Shown: in pieces, positions 25,572-34,851 of the stretch | Layout: every line of letters begins with the position of its first letter | Position numbering within the stretch: position 1 is the stretch's first letter | Source of the DNA: Neobacillus mesonae | GTDB lineage: Bacteria; Bacillota; Bacilli; Bacillales; Cytobacillaceae | Assembly: GCF_001636315.1 (NCBI RefSeq) | Contig: NZ_KV440949.1 | Span: forward strand, 1,845,203-1,909,202 | Direction of reading: 5' to 3' | DNA length: 64,000 bases | Program-made: the position numbers and the translations under genes | The notes under the pieces: model-generated | The model's input: the letters and a program-made list of their open reading frames with translations, nothing else | What the model was told of the DNA's origin: nothing | Database searches by the model: none

Positions 25572-26891
25572 TTAAATACCTAACCCAAGTGAGAATAGAA
25601 CGATCGCTAATACGACACCTATCGCCGGAACAATAACCGTTAAAGCACCGACTGCGCCGTAGGCATCCTGATGAGATTCGCCGCAGATCGAGCGGATTGT
25701 TGTCACGACGTAGCCATTATGCGGCAGCGAATCAAGCGCGCCCGAGGAAATTGCCACTGTCCGGTGCAGCGCCTCCGCATTGACACCCATATCCATATAA
25801 TGCGGAGCCAAAAGCGGTAAGGCAATCGCCTGCCCGCCGGAAGCCGAACCGGTCATCCCGGCAATTACGCTGACCGCAATCGCGCCGCCAATGAGCGGAC
25901 TTCCCGGAATGCTGGTCATCGCCTCAACCGCTTGCTGGAATGCCGGAACAGCCTTCGCAACACCGCCGAAGCCAACCACTGCAGCTGTATTACCAATCGC
26001 CACCAGCGCGCCCATCGTTCCATCGGAAACCGCGTTCCAAAATGACTTAAAGTAAGTACGATTCAGTAAATAAGTCGCGATTACCCCGCCTAACAACGCA
26101 ATAATAAGTGCCGATTGTTTGAGAGTATCGTGAAAAACAAAGGAAATAATGAGGACGACCAGCAACGGAACCAAGCCCGTCAGCGGATTCGGCAATTTTT
26201 TATCCTCCACCGCAGGATCATTGTCACGTGTGATAAAAGTTTCTCCCTTGGCGACAGCCTTTTTAATCATGCGTTTCAGCCACCAGAAGCCAAAAACAGC
26301 CATAAACACAGCAACGATGAGGCTGACCTCCCAGCCGGCATATGGCGAAGTTCCGAGAAATTCAATTGGAATCCAGTTTTGAATTTCCGGCGACCCGGCA
26401 GAGGTCATCGTAAATGTGACTGACCCAAGCGACAGCGCAGCAGGGATAAAGCGGCGCGGCAGATTTGCTTGCTTAAACAAGCTTAACGCCATAGGATAAA
26501 CCGAAAATGCCACAACAAACAAACTAACACCGCCATAGGTTAAAATGGCGCAGGCCGCCACGACCGCTAGCACGGCATGCTTCATGCCCAATTTTTCAAC
26601 AACCCATTTGGACACACTGTCAGCCGCCCCGCTGTCCTCCATAACCTTTCCAAATATCGACCCCAGCAAGAACATTAAATACCAGGAGGTCACAAATCCC
26701 GAGAAACCGCCCATGTAGTTCGCTACTAAATTGGCTTCCCCCTCGCCAACCTGCTGTGGAAACAGCGGCAGACCGCTCAGGATTGCAACGAACAGCGCAC
26801 ACAAGGGCCCTGCGACTAGCAAATTCATCCCCTTCATCGTTAAATAGATTAAGAGAATTAAGCCCCCAATCAGGCCGATCATACTTAGCAT
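25572..26891 (-). CDS. GntP-family permease (3-hydroxybutyrate/gluconate type)
   Basis: A 439-residue transporter with about 12 membrane segments. GntP family signs are GGLILLIYLTMKGMNLLVAG, GSIFGKVMEDSGAADSVSKW, GSVTFTMTSAGSPEIQNWIP, and the C-terminal SGALDSLPHNGYVVTTIRSI. The start follows AAGGGGG; the reading frame is open upstream but without a site and across the promoter. With bdhA and the activator it fits 3-hydroxybutyrate uptake, as in B. subtilis YxjC. A sigma-54 promoter lies about 120 bp upstream. Confidence 0.85.
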   Translation of the reverse strand: MLSMIGLIGGLILLIYLTMKGMNLLVAGPLCALFVAILSGLPLFPQQVGEGEANLVANYMGGFSGFVTSWYLMFLLGSIFGKVMEDSGAADSVSKWVVEKLGMKHAVLAVVAACAILTYGGVSLFVVAFSVYPMALSLFKQANLPRRFIPAALSLGSVTFTMTSAGSPEIQNWIPIEFLGTSPYAGWEVSLIVAVFMAVFGFWWLKRMIKKAVAKGETFITRDNDPAVEDKKLPNPLTGLVPLLVVLIISFVFHDTLKQSALIIALLGGVIATYLLNRTYFKSFWNAVSDGTMGALVAIGNTAAVVGFGGVAKAVPAFQQAVEAMTSIPGSPLIGGAIAVSVIAGMTGSASGGQAIALPLLAPHYMDMGVNAEALHRTVAISSGALDSLPHNGYVVTTIRSICGESHQDAYGAVGALTVIVPAIGVVLAIVLFSLGLGI

Positions 26892-27011
26892 TGCTTTTCC
26901 CCCTTTTGCTAAATGATTCTTTCCATTCTTCTCGTGTAAAAATCTCTTTTTAAACTTGGGATTATTCTTTTTAAAAAATCTCCTCCTTTTTTGTTGTCTT
27001 GTCTTTATATA

Positions 27012-27028
27012 TGCAAGCACTATGCCAA
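27012..27028 (-). promoter_or_regulatory. Sigma-54 (SigL) promoter of the permease-bdhA operon
   Basis: On the minus strand TTGGCATAGTGCTTGCA matches the sigma-54 consensus TGGCAC-N5-TTGCA with one difference. It is about 120 bp upstream of the permease start and next to a sigma-54 activator gene. Confidence 0.85.
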
Positions 27029-27140
27029 GATGAAAAATTACTATTTACCATCAAGGTTTGGGTTTCCTTGTCCAGAAATTTGGAATCGTAGAATGGCAGG
27101 TTGCTTGTAACCACTTACATAATTAGTTTTTCTGTTGATT

Positions 27141-27470
27141 CCGGAATTCTGGAATGGATTCCGGAATTTTGGAATTTGTTTTTGGTTGAATACCGCGGGT
27201 TTTGAATGGAATTCCGCGGTTTTTTTGATTTATTCCGTGGCTTTCTCGTTTTATTCCGCCGATTTGCTCGTTTATTCCGCGGGTTTTCAAAATAATTCCG
27301 CCGATGATACTTTTGGCGCGTTAAAAATTGCTATCTTTTTAGGTTCTGATTATGATTTTCGCGGTTTTACGATTTATTTCGCGGACATGGCTTTTTATTT
27401 CGCCGATTTTGGCTGGGATTTCGCCGACTTTCTCGTTTATTTCGCGGAATTCCACCATAATTTCGCGGAT
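27141..27470. repeat. 21-bp-period array of TTCCGCGG / TTTCGCGG
   Basis: Cores TTCCG(C/T)GG recur at 27193, 27214, 27235, 27256, 27277 and 27298; after a gap, TTTCGC(G/C)G cores recur at 27360, 27380, 27401, 27422, 27443 and 27464. Spacing is 21 bp except for one step of 20. Two copies of ATTCCGGAATT(C/T)TGGAAT precede them (27139 on). Because 21 is a multiple of three, a 117-codon frame stays open on the plus strand, encoding a seven-residue repeat (such as YFADF); I see no site for it and do not regard it as a gene. Confidence 0.85.
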
Positions 27471-27506
27471 TCAATTTCCCCGCAATAATTCCTCTCAAAT
27501 TCTCTA

Positions 27507-28874
27507 TTAAAAATTACCCTCCAGCCGATATTTCTTTATTTTTTCATACATACTCGACTTGCTGATGCCGAGCGCTTTAGCGGCTTCAAGTTTATCGTGG
27601 TGAAACTGTTCCAGTGTGCGTTCGAGGATTCGCTTTTCGGTCTCCTCCAGAATTTCCTTTAACGACAGCTGCCCAATCAACACTTTCGGGTCGCCCATCA
27701 AAGATTCCGGCAATGAGGATAGGGTGATTCTTTCGCCGTCCGTTAGATGCACCGCGGCTTCCACCACATTTTCGAGCTCCCGCAAATTCCCGGGCCAATG
27801 ATAACGGTCAAACACACGGCGGACTTCCTCATCAATCGTCGTGACCCGCTTTCCGGCCCGCCGGGAAATTTTTTCAAGAAAATAGTCTGTCAAATATGGG
27901 ATATCCTCCGGGCGCTCCCGCAACGGTGGAATTTTGAACGGCACTACATGGATGCGGTAAAACAAGTCCTCACGGAACCGCTTCTCCTCGATCATTTTTT
28001 CCAATGGGCGGTTGGTGGCGGCGATGACTCGGACATCGACAGGGATTGGCTTCAATGATCCGACCGACTCGACTTCTTTTTCCTGCAGGACCCGGAGCAG
28101 CTTCACTTGCATGTTTAGAGGCATGTCCCCAATTTCATCGAGAAAAATGGTTCCGCCGTGGGCCAGCACGAACTTCCCTTTCTTGCCGCCCTTTTTCGCT
28201 CCCGTAAAGGCGCCTTCCTCATACCCAAATAGTTCAGATTCCAGCAAATGCTCTGGAATCGCGCCGCAATTGACCTTGATGAAGGGCTGATGACTTCTTG
28301 GGCTCAAGATGTGAATGCTGTGGGCAAACAATTCCTTTCCGGTCCCGCTCTCACCGCGGATCAATACGGAAATATCCCCTGACGCCACGCTTTTCACTTT
28401 TTGCTTAAGTTCGTGCATCGCTGTAGATACCGACTTAATGTCCTGTAACGTATATTTCGCACCGCTGCTTTCATTCCAGTCCTGCAGGTACGTCTGCAGC
28501 TTGGGCAGCAGGCTTTTAATATGCGAGTTCATTCTGTTCCACTCTTTCGTATCACGAAAAATAACCGTTCCTAAGGCACCGAACAGCCGCCCGTTAGAAA
28601 AAAGCGGAATCCGGTTAGCAATCATGTAATTTCCTTTGATATACTGCAGGTCAGCAATCTCCTCCTTGCCCGTTCGCGCCACGATGTGCATCCTTGAGTT
28701 CTCTATGACTTCTGTCACATGCCGGCCAAGCGCATCCCCCTTCTCAATTTCAAGAAACTGGCAATAATTTTGATTAATATACACAATCTGCCCATCCGTA
28801 TCCACCACCACAATCCACTCATACGCACAATCAATAATCGTCTCCAAAATCTCATTCGTCAGCAGCAAATCCAA
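27507..28874 (-). CDS. Sigma-54-dependent activator with PAS domain (HbcR-like)
   Basis: A 455-residue enhancer-binding protein. It has an N-terminal PAS domain (about 8-110), an AAA+ core with Walker A GESGTGKE (174-181), the sigma-54-contact loop GAFTGA (221-226) and Walker B GGTIFLDEIGDM, and a Fis-type helix-turn-helix at the C-terminus (AAKALGISKSSMYEKIKKY). It should sense a small ligand and drive the sigma-54 promoter at 27.0 kb. In B. thuringiensis a comparable regulator (HbcR) controls 3-hydroxybutyrate use; the neighbours here fit that role. Orthology is inferred. Confidence 0.85.
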   Translation of the reverse strand: MDLLLTNEILETIIDCAYEWIVVVDTDGQIVYINQNYCQFLEIEKGDALGRHVTEVIENSRMHIVARTGKEEIADLQYIKGNYMIANRIPLFSNGRLFGALGTVIFRDTKEWNRMNSHIKSLLPKLQTYLQDWNESSGAKYTLQDIKSVSTAMHELKQKVKSVASGDISVLIRGESGTGKELFAHSIHILSPRSHQPFIKVNCGAIPEHLLESELFGYEEGAFTGAKKGGKKGKFVLAHGGTIFLDEIGDMPLNMQVKLLRVLQEKEVESVGSLKPIPVDVRVIAATNRPLEKMIEEKRFREDLFYRIHVVPFKIPPLRERPEDIPYLTDYFLEKISRRAGKRVTTIDEEVRRVFDRYHWPGNLRELENVVEAAVHLTDGERITLSSLPESLMGDPKVLIGQLSLKEILEETEKRILERTLEQFHHDKLEAAKALGISKSSMYEKIKKYRLEGNF

Positions 28875-28933
28875 TCAGCCACACCCCCATCTCTTTCTAT
28901 CATATGAAGCATCGGAATCTAGTAGAAGCAAAT

Positions 28934-28982
28934 GGGGACGGTTCTTCCGCTTCCTAGAAAGTGAAGCGGGAGAACCGTCCCC
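28934..28982. repeat. Dispersed palindrome between two minus-strand genes
   Basis: GGGGACGGTTCTTCCGCTTC and GAAGCGGGAGAACCGTCCCC form near-perfect 20-bp arms around CTAGAAAGT, 8 bp beyond the stop of the Ig-repeat gene. Confidence 0.9.
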
Positions 28983-28990
28983 AGGTCTCA

Positions 28991-31258
28991 TTAATAAACC
29001 CTCACCAGCGTAGGTTTGCTTTTGTTTTTGGCTGCATCGGTGGCTGTGATGGTTAGTTTGGTTTTTCGCTTTTGTGGTTTGATTTTGACGGTGAATTTTC
29101 CACTCTTGTTTGTTTTTACAGTGCCGATAGTTTTAGTTCCAACCTTTACCGTAATGATGGAATTTTTCTCAGCTGTTCCGGTTACAGTTTTGCTAGTTCG
29201 ATAGACTTTCTTCACCTTTGGCGGAGCTGGAGCAATTTTATCCAGAACCATTAACAAGCGCGGACTGCTTATATTGCCGGAAACATCTTTAGCAGTAACT
29301 GAAATTTTCGTGCCCGCTTTTTTTAGTGGAATTGGAATCGAGAAATTGCCGGAGCCGTCCGCCGCCACAGTATATTTTGATGTCCCTATTATCGCGGTTA
29401 CTGTCGATTTCGCTTCTGCCTTGCCTGTTATTATTTTTGATAGATTAGAAACCGCATTAACTTTTGGAATGGCAGGGGCAATTTTATCCAGAACCTTAAC
29501 CACAGCCGCTTTACTTACATTGCCAGCTTTGTCCTTCGCTGTTACCGTAATATTTATTCCCTCTTTCGGCTGTGGAATGGCCGCCGTAAACCATCCGTCT
29601 GCTCCAGTTGTGGTGACAAAAATTGCTTTTCCTATCGTAATCGTTACCGTTGATCTTGGCTCGGCCTTCCCAAGGACTTCCTTGGAAAGATTAGAAACCG
29701 AGTTGACGACCGGCCTTTCAGGTGCTGTCCGGTCGACTACATAACGGATAACGGGTTTTGTTGCCTTGCCGGAACTGTTACTAGCAATCACGCTGAGCTC
29801 TGTACCGGCTTTTTGTACTGGAATGTCTACTTTAAAAATTCCATGTGAATCAGCTTCTGTAGTATAGGCAGCTTGGCCGATCGTAACAGTTACAAAAGCT
29901 CCACTATCTGTCGACCCTGTCACTTCGGTAGATCGATCGCTTACTTCATTAACGGTTAGCAGCGACGGAGGTAAACCTTTCCCAATAGCGACAATTGCTG
30001 CTGGACTTCGATTACCTGCTTTGTCCGTTGCTGTCACTGATAGTTCATGACCTGTAAAAAATAGGAGTTGGTTCGCTTCCAACGGGATAATGAAGGAACC
30101 GTCATCCTCAGCAACGGTTGACCCAAGTAGTTTAGTGCCCAGTGTCACCTCTACAGTTGAATTTTTTTCTGCCTTTCCTGTGATCCGTTCGGAGATATCT
30201 GTCACTGCATCAACCGTTGGTACGTCGGGTGCTGTTCCATCTGTGACAATAATTACTGACGCAGGGCTTGTCTTGTCGGAAAGGTTTATCGCCGTTACCA
30301 TTATGACGGTTCCTTCCGCCTGTCTTGGAATACTTATGGAAAAATAACCATTTTGATCTGAAGTGTCTTTGTATTCTAATTCTCCAATTTTAACGGTAAC
30401 ATCGGTCGAGGGTTCGGTTCTTCCCGTAACCATGGTATCAACTTCGGACACACCGTTGACGACAGGCGGGGGTGGAGCCGTACTGTTCTTGTCAAGCACT
30501 TTAAACGAATCACTGTATGGGACCGAATAGAATTCCGCCCTATTGTGATTCCGATCTTCTACCTCTACGCTTAATAATGTCCATGTACCAATTGGCGTTG
30601 CCGCAGGACTACCGATTCGGATAACCCTTTCGTACTTACCGGTTTCGGGATTAAAATCTGCACTTCCACCTATTCCATACTTCCCATTTCGGTAGAAGAC
30701 GGACACAGTCAAAACCCCTGATTGTTCGTCGGACGCCTCAACCGATAGAGTGATAGACTCCCCTTCTGTAACTTTTTGCTTATCAACCTTAACGGAATGA
30801 ACAACGGGCGGGGTAACATCAAAATCTGGATTGACAACGGTCAAATCAGCATCTTCCGGGTTTGGCAGATAGTCTCTTTTGAGGTAGTCTGAATTAAACT
30901 TTTTATCCCAGATATTGATCTGGTCCAGTTTCCACACGCCAGGCCGATCCTTGCTTCCAATCGTGAATTTCGCCTCATATTTACCTGTTTCTTGATTGAA
31001 TATGGCGAACGGATTCTTTAGAGCAACTCCGTCAGGCCCCCGATAAAAAACCTGTATCTGTAAGTCGCCTGGGTCCAGTTCGTCCACATCTATAGTTACT
31101 GTGACATCATCACCGGGACCGGCCTCCCATTTGTCAATGGTTACAGCCTTAATAACAGGTCCAACTACAGCAGCTCGTACCTGCAACGCGCTAAGACTTG
31201 AAAAAACAAACACAAAGACAGTTATAACTGCCACGAACCGCCTCAATATAACCACCAC
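28991..31258 (-). CDS. Secreted protein with bacterial Ig-like repeats
   Basis: A 755-residue protein with a signal peptide (about 1-29, ending near VRAA). Two N-terminal beta domains (about 33-150 and 150-255) are each of the type ending in KFTIG/RVIRIGS. Six tandem Ig-like repeats of about 82 residues follow. Each has VNxVSxxSxxVTGxAExxST, a VTVxIG strand, GxFxIxIP and VTAxDxxGNxSxP, linked by DxxAPxxPxV. The last repeats are very basic. No LPXTG or SLH motif is seen, so binding to the wall is probably by charge. It may be an adhesion or matrix protein; no enzyme domain is visible. Confidence 0.75.
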   Translation of the reverse strand: MVVILRRFVAVITVFVFVFSSLSALQVRAAVVGPVIKAVTIDKWEAGPGDDVTVTIDVDELDPGDLQIQVFYRGPDGVALKNPFAIFNQETGKYEAKFTIGSKDRPGVWKLDQINIWDKKFNSDYLKRDYLPNPEDADLTVVNPDFDVTPPVVHSVKVDKQKVTEGESITLSVEASDEQSGVLTVSVFYRNGKYGIGGSADFNPETGKYERVIRIGSPAATPIGTWTLLSVEVEDRNHNRAEFYSVPYSDSFKVLDKNSTAPPPPVVNGVSEVDTMVTGRTEPSTDVTVKIGELEYKDTSDQNGYFSISIPRQAEGTVIMVTAINLSDKTSPASVIIVTDGTAPDVPTVDAVTDISERITGKAEKNSTVEVTLGTKLLGSTVAEDDGSFIIPLEANQLLFFTGHELSVTATDKAGNRSPAAIVAIGKGLPPSLLTVNEVSDRSTEVTGSTDSGAFVTVTIGQAAYTTEADSHGIFKVDIPVQKAGTELSVIASNSSGKATKPVIRYVVDRTAPERPVVNSVSNLSKEVLGKAEPRSTVTITIGKAIFVTTTGADGWFTAAIPQPKEGINITVTAKDKAGNVSKAAVVKVLDKIAPAIPKVNAVSNLSKIITGKAEAKSTVTAIIGTSKYTVAADGSGNFSIPIPLKKAGTKISVTAKDVSGNISSPRLLMVLDKIAPAPPKVKKVYRTSKTVTGTAEKNSIITVKVGTKTIGTVKTNKSGKFTVKIKPQKRKTKLTITATDAAKNKSKPTLVRVY

Positions 31259-31497
31259 TTCCCTCTCATAATCTATATCTCTTATAGCCTATTGTACCAG
31301 CAACTCTTACAAATATATACATTTTAAATGTACATGGGGACGGTACTCGTACCTTATTGGTATTCCTTTTTTGCTGAATGATTTTGTGAGTCATGGGACG
31401 GTTCTTGTGCCTCACATTTTTTATAGAAGTTTTGAATAGGTCAACACTTTTCTAAGGTTATAGAAAATTTCACATTAACCTTTATAGGCATAAAAAA
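31259..31497. other. Gap with partial palindrome copies, no gene seen
   Basis: It holds half copies of the dispersed palindrome (near 31333 GGGGACGGTACT and near 31395 GGGACGGTTCTTGTG) and AT-rich sequence. No open frame with a site was seen. Confidence 0.5.
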
Positions 31498-31534
31498 GAG
31501 GCAGCAAGGTCTATTAAAACCTTATTGCCCCTTA
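31493..31534 (-). terminator. Terminator of the M20 operon
   Basis: On the minus strand AAGGGGCAATAAGGT pairs with ACCTTGCTGCCTCTT around a short loop, followed by TTTTTT. It lies about 80 bp after the last gene. Confidence 0.75.
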
Positions 31535-31612
31535 AATATTACAATTTCCCTAACCTGTAATGCGATTGAGTCTGCCCCCTCATCGTTGAATCAAGAGAAC
31601 CGTCCCTATGCA

Positions 31613-32101
31613 TTAGTGTCCTGAAACCATTAGTCCGATTTGGGACAGGGTGGCGCTACCGACGTAGATGCCGATGAAGACGAAAACGGCGACGATGGCC
31701 ACTTTCCAGGAGGTTTTTCGCAGGTCGGCCAGTCGGTCAACCACTGAGATTCCGGCAAATGTAAGGATCGGTGTCGTAATTGATAAGAAATCCACCGAAC
31801 CAATAGCTTTTACGAATGTGTCGGACATTAAACAGCAGACCAACGAAGTAATCGATACCCAGCCCAATACAGGGAAATTTTTAATAAAACCGATGGGCTG
31901 TTTCTTGGCCAATTCAGAAATCATAATTCCAATTACCGAGAACAGCCAAAGCGTAAGCAGACCCCAAATGGTCATTGATGAAATCGGTGTTGCGTCTGGA
32001 TTTTTCAACAGCTTAATCTCTTGGGTAAATAAAATCAAGGCTATACTTAAAAGGACTACCAAACCATATTTTACAAACTTATTTAAACCGCTTGTTTCCA
32101 T
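31613..32101 (-). CDS. Membrane protein partner of the DUF3100 gene
   Basis: A 162-residue protein with about five hydrophobic segments. I do not recognise a named family with certainty. It overlaps the upstream DUF3100-type gene by 19 bp and ends the operon, which suggests two halves of one transporter. The residues SVIGIMISELAKKQP and FAGISVVDRLADLRKTSW mark two cytoplasmic loops. It probably helps import or export the substrate or product of the M20 enzyme; that is inferred from context alone. Confidence 0.6.
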   Translation of the reverse strand: METSGLNKFVKYGLVVLLSIALILFTQEIKLLKNPDATPISSMTIWGLLTLWLFSVIGIMISELAKKQPIGFIKNFPVLGWVSITSLVCCLMSDTFVKAIGSVDFLSITTPILTFAGISVVDRLADLRKTSWKVAIVAVFVFIGIYVGSATLSQIGLMVSGH

Positions 32102-32895
32102 GACTTGTCACCTTTTCCTCTCGTCAATAATTTATACATAAATTGCTGCAACGGTACTGCACAGAACACCATTACGAAGGTTCCAATGAAGCTGGACAGC
32201 AGCTGACTGGCAGAAGCATAGGCAATAATCGTTTTTTGTTTTTCAGGAATGGTCGCTGCTAACGACGAAGAAGCAGCCGTCATCATACTTCCGGAACCCA
32301 TGCCGGATGCCATCGCTAACGCCTCGACCCGATACCCCAAATGCAATAACATCGGGGCCACAATACTGAAGAATACTGCGCCGAAAATAGTTCCGATAAT
32401 GTACAGCGATAAAACACCGCGTCCTTCATCCGAATCCAGCGTATATTTTTCCGAAATATAAGCTAATTCCCCTTCACGTCCTAATCCTAGTGTCGCACCA
32501 ATCGCTTCCCGTCTTAAACCTAGGAAAAGTGCAACCGGCAGACCTAGCAGCACGGTGCCCAAATGACCGAATTCTTGGATTAAGAAAATCCAGCCAATGT
32601 TTAAAATTTCCTGCAATTTAGGCGCCACATCTGCACCATAGCGTGCCATTAACGGCAGCATGATAAAGATTAAATACTTGCTGGCAAAGGAAACATTTTT
32701 TTCACTGTAAATCTTTTTAAAAATGCCCTTTCGAAAAATGCCAAATCCGAGCACCATCGAAATCAAAATCGCAAACACAAGCGGCAATAAGTTAATCGAA
32801 ATCGGACCGAGTGGAATGCTTTGAAAGCCGATCATTTCAGCCGCGGTAATGACGAGGAGTGAAAAAATAAGCAATAAAATAAAGTTCAATTTCAT
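32083..32895 (-). CDS. DUF3100 family membrane protein
   Basis: A 270-residue protein with about seven to eight hydrophobic segments. It contains glycine-rich parts LFLGLRREAIGATLGLGREG and MASGMGSGSMMTAASSSLAA, as I recall for DUF3100 proteins, which are usually placed with M20 amidohydrolases. A transport role is likely but unproven. It lies 12 bp after the amidohydrolase gene and overlaps the next membrane gene by 19 bp. Confidence 0.68.
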   Translation of the reverse strand: MKLNFILLLIFSLLVITAAEMIGFQSIPLGPISINLLPLVFAILISMVLGFGIFRKGIFKKIYSEKNVSFASKYLIFIMLPLMARYGADVAPKLQEILNIGWIFLIQEFGHLGTVLLGLPVALFLGLRREAIGATLGLGREGELAYISEKYTLDSDEGRGVLSLYIIGTIFGAVFFSIVAPMLLHLGYRVEALAMASGMGSGSMMTAASSSLAATIPEKQKTIIAYASASQLLSSFIGTFVMVFCAVPLQQFMYKLLTRGKGDKSWKQAV

Positions 32896-32907
32896 CGTTA
32901 GTTGCCC

Positions 32908-34164
32908 CTATTCGTTAATAGATTGAATTAATTCTTCGTAGTCTTTGTAGGAACGCTTGTACAGCTTTGCTTGATCAATACTTCCATTCATTTCTTCAAA
33001 AACCTGCGCTAGGAATCTTGGGAAGATTTCGAAAATATACTCAGGATCAATATCAATGAAGTCATCACCATGAATCGTCCCGGTAAAACCGCTGTAGCCG
33101 ATTTGAATGCATGGGAACATATATGATAGATCGCCGATATCACCGGCCGCACTGATTGGCGTATCTTTACGGATCGCTGTGATTTCCTGATTTTTTTCAA
33201 AAGCGCTGGCAACAAATTCTGTCAGATAGCGATCCTGTTTAAATGGCAGATAGCCCATTTGCGTTTTGATGGTCACGTCGCCTTGCAATGCCATTGCGCT
33301 TCCTTTGGCGGCGTCATCCATTTTAGCAGCCGCTTCCTTCATATACTCGACTGATTGTGTCCTCAGATCGCTTCCAACGGTAATTTGATTCGGCACCACA
33401 TTTGTCGACATATCCGATTCCATCACAATCGGATTGATGCGAACCATTTCCGAATCCTTCAGCTGCTGGCGGGCAAGTCCTAATGCCACATTAAATAACG
33501 TGGACATGCTGTAGGCGTTTTTCGCTGAGAACGGGTCAAAACCAGCATGTGTTGCTTTACCGTGGAAGGTGTATTTTTTATATAAAAATCCAGCCAGGTC
33601 ACAGTTGACTTCGATTGTCCGTTCCGGGAATTCTCCGCCCATGGCATGAACACAAATCCCGACATCAATATCATCGAACACGCCTAATTTCATCGCTTCC
33701 GGCTTGCCGCCGTAATAAGAAATTTCGCCTTTAGCCAATAGCTCGTCGCGGTAGGCTAAATCCAAGTATTCTTCCGCCGGTACAAAAATAAACGCCAGGT
33801 TAAAGTCGTACTTCTGATGGGCCCCAGTTTGGATGAAGTAGTTGTACAGCGCCAAGGCAATTGCTACCTGTGTATAGTGGCCGCAGTTATGAGCCGCACC
33901 TGTTGACTTGTCCGACCATTGATGCGACGGGGCATAAACCGCGTCCAGCTCCGCGATGAAAGCAATCGTGAATGGCTTGTTATCGCTTAGTCTTGTCTTT
34001 AATCCTGTTTTGCTGAATTCCTCAAGATCGATTTGAGGATTCACCTTCTTTAAAAAGTCAACTACTGTTTGTTTTGTTTTATACTCTTTATACCCAAGCT
34101 CAGGGTTTGCAAAAATCATTTTTGCAATTTGGTGGATTTCTGAGTACTGCTCTTTGAAGATCAT
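32908..34164 (-). CDS. M20-family amidohydrolase/peptidase
   Basis: A 418-residue metal enzyme related to aminobenzoyl-glutamate and indole-acetyl-amino acid hydrolases. Seen are the metal motif AFIAELDAVYAPSHQW, GAAHNCGHYTQVAIALALYN, FVPAEEYLD, the dimerisation-domain GKATHAGFDPFSAKNA, and a late metal region GDIGDLSYMFPCIQI. It should cut an amide bond in the cytoplasm. The start ATG (MIFKEQY) follows TAGGAGTGG; the open frame upstream uses TTG inside the TTGTCGAA site. It is the first gene of a three-gene operon with two membrane proteins. Confidence 0.82.
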   Translation of the reverse strand: MIFKEQYSEIHQIAKMIFANPELGYKEYKTKQTVVDFLKKVNPQIDLEEFSKTGLKTRLSDNKPFTIAFIAELDAVYAPSHQWSDKSTGAAHNCGHYTQVAIALALYNYFIQTGAHQKYDFNLAFIFVPAEEYLDLAYRDELLAKGEISYYGGKPEAMKLGVFDDIDVGICVHAMGGEFPERTIEVNCDLAGFLYKKYTFHGKATHAGFDPFSAKNAYSMSTLFNVALGLARQQLKDSEMVRINPIVMESDMSTNVVPNQITVGSDLRTQSVEYMKEAAAKMDDAAKGSAMALQGDVTIKTQMGYLPFKQDRYLTEFVASAFEKNQEITAIRKDTPISAAGDIGDLSYMFPCIQIGYSGFTGTIHGDDFIDIDPEYIFEIFPRFLAQVFEEMNGSIDQAKLYKRSYKDYEELIQSINE

Positions 34165-34440
34165 ATTTCCACTCCTATTTTTCGACAATTTTCACTTTTT
34201 TATCTTAAGGGGAATGAAAGAATTAGTCAACACAAAATACGAACATTACCATAAATTATATTAAAATTATCCGTATATTTCGACCAAACACGAATATTAT
34301 TCTGATATAATGTTTATTTTTACGCCTTTTCAAAAAGCAGGGTGACAATCGGGACAGTTTTTCTAGCAGTTTCGAACCGTATCTATGCTTCTTAAGATCC
34401 AATGTGATAATATGAGTAAAAACCAAAAGGAGTTGTACTC

Positions 34441-34746
34441 ATGACATATCTATTACAAGTAGATTTTAAAATGGATGGGCCATTTGGTGAGGAAATGTCT
34501 AAGGCATTTGTGGATTTGGCAAAAAGTATAAATGATGAGCCAGGTGTGATTTGGAAGATTTGGACAGAGAATGCTGAAGCCAAAGAATCTGGCGGTGTCT
34601 ATTTATTCGAAACAAAAGAGGATGCGGAAAATTATTTAACGATGCACTCAGCACGGCTGGATAGCTTCGGCATTACGGACATTCGCGGGAAAATCTTTGA
34701 GGTTAATGAGGCATTGTCACTTATTAATCATGGACCGATAAAATAA
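34441..34746 (+). CDS. YdhR-type putative monooxygenase
   Basis: A 101-residue ferredoxin-like (dimeric alpha-beta barrel) protein. It carries the YdhR pattern YLLQVDFKMDGPFGEEMSKA, EPGVIWKIWTENAEAKESGG and VYLFETKEDAENYLTMHSAR. The family is named after a putative monooxygenase; its substrate is unknown. The site AAGGAG precedes the ATG. It stands alone between two minus-strand operons. Confidence 0.8.
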   Translation: MTYLLQVDFKMDGPFGEEMSKAFVDLAKSINDEPGVIWKIWTENAEAKESGGVYLFETKEDAENYLTMHSARLDSFGITDIRGKIFEVNEALSLINHGPIK

Positions 34747-34756
34747 TTTGCCCCTT

Positions 34757-34804
34757 TCTATGAGACAATTTCTTTTCTAAATTGCTGCGGTCTGTCCCAT
34801 AGAA
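34757..34804. repeat. Inverted repeat TTCTATGAGACA...TGTCCCATAGAA
   Basis: Arms at 34757-34768 and 34793-34804 pair with one mismatch, 10 bp after the YdhR-type gene. A further half copy (CCTATGAGACAG) follows at 34809. It may end the transcript, although no T-run follows. Confidence 0.5.
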
Positions 34805-34851
34805 CCTTCCTATGAGACAGTTTTCCTTCGACAGCGTTAGATAGGAAGCAT

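Noticed and set aside
27135..27488. A 117-codon open frame on the plus strand with a seven-residue repeat (YFADF type)
   Set aside because: It is open only because the 21-bp repeat is a multiple of three. There is no ribosome binding site, and the first part crosses a spacer with different composition.
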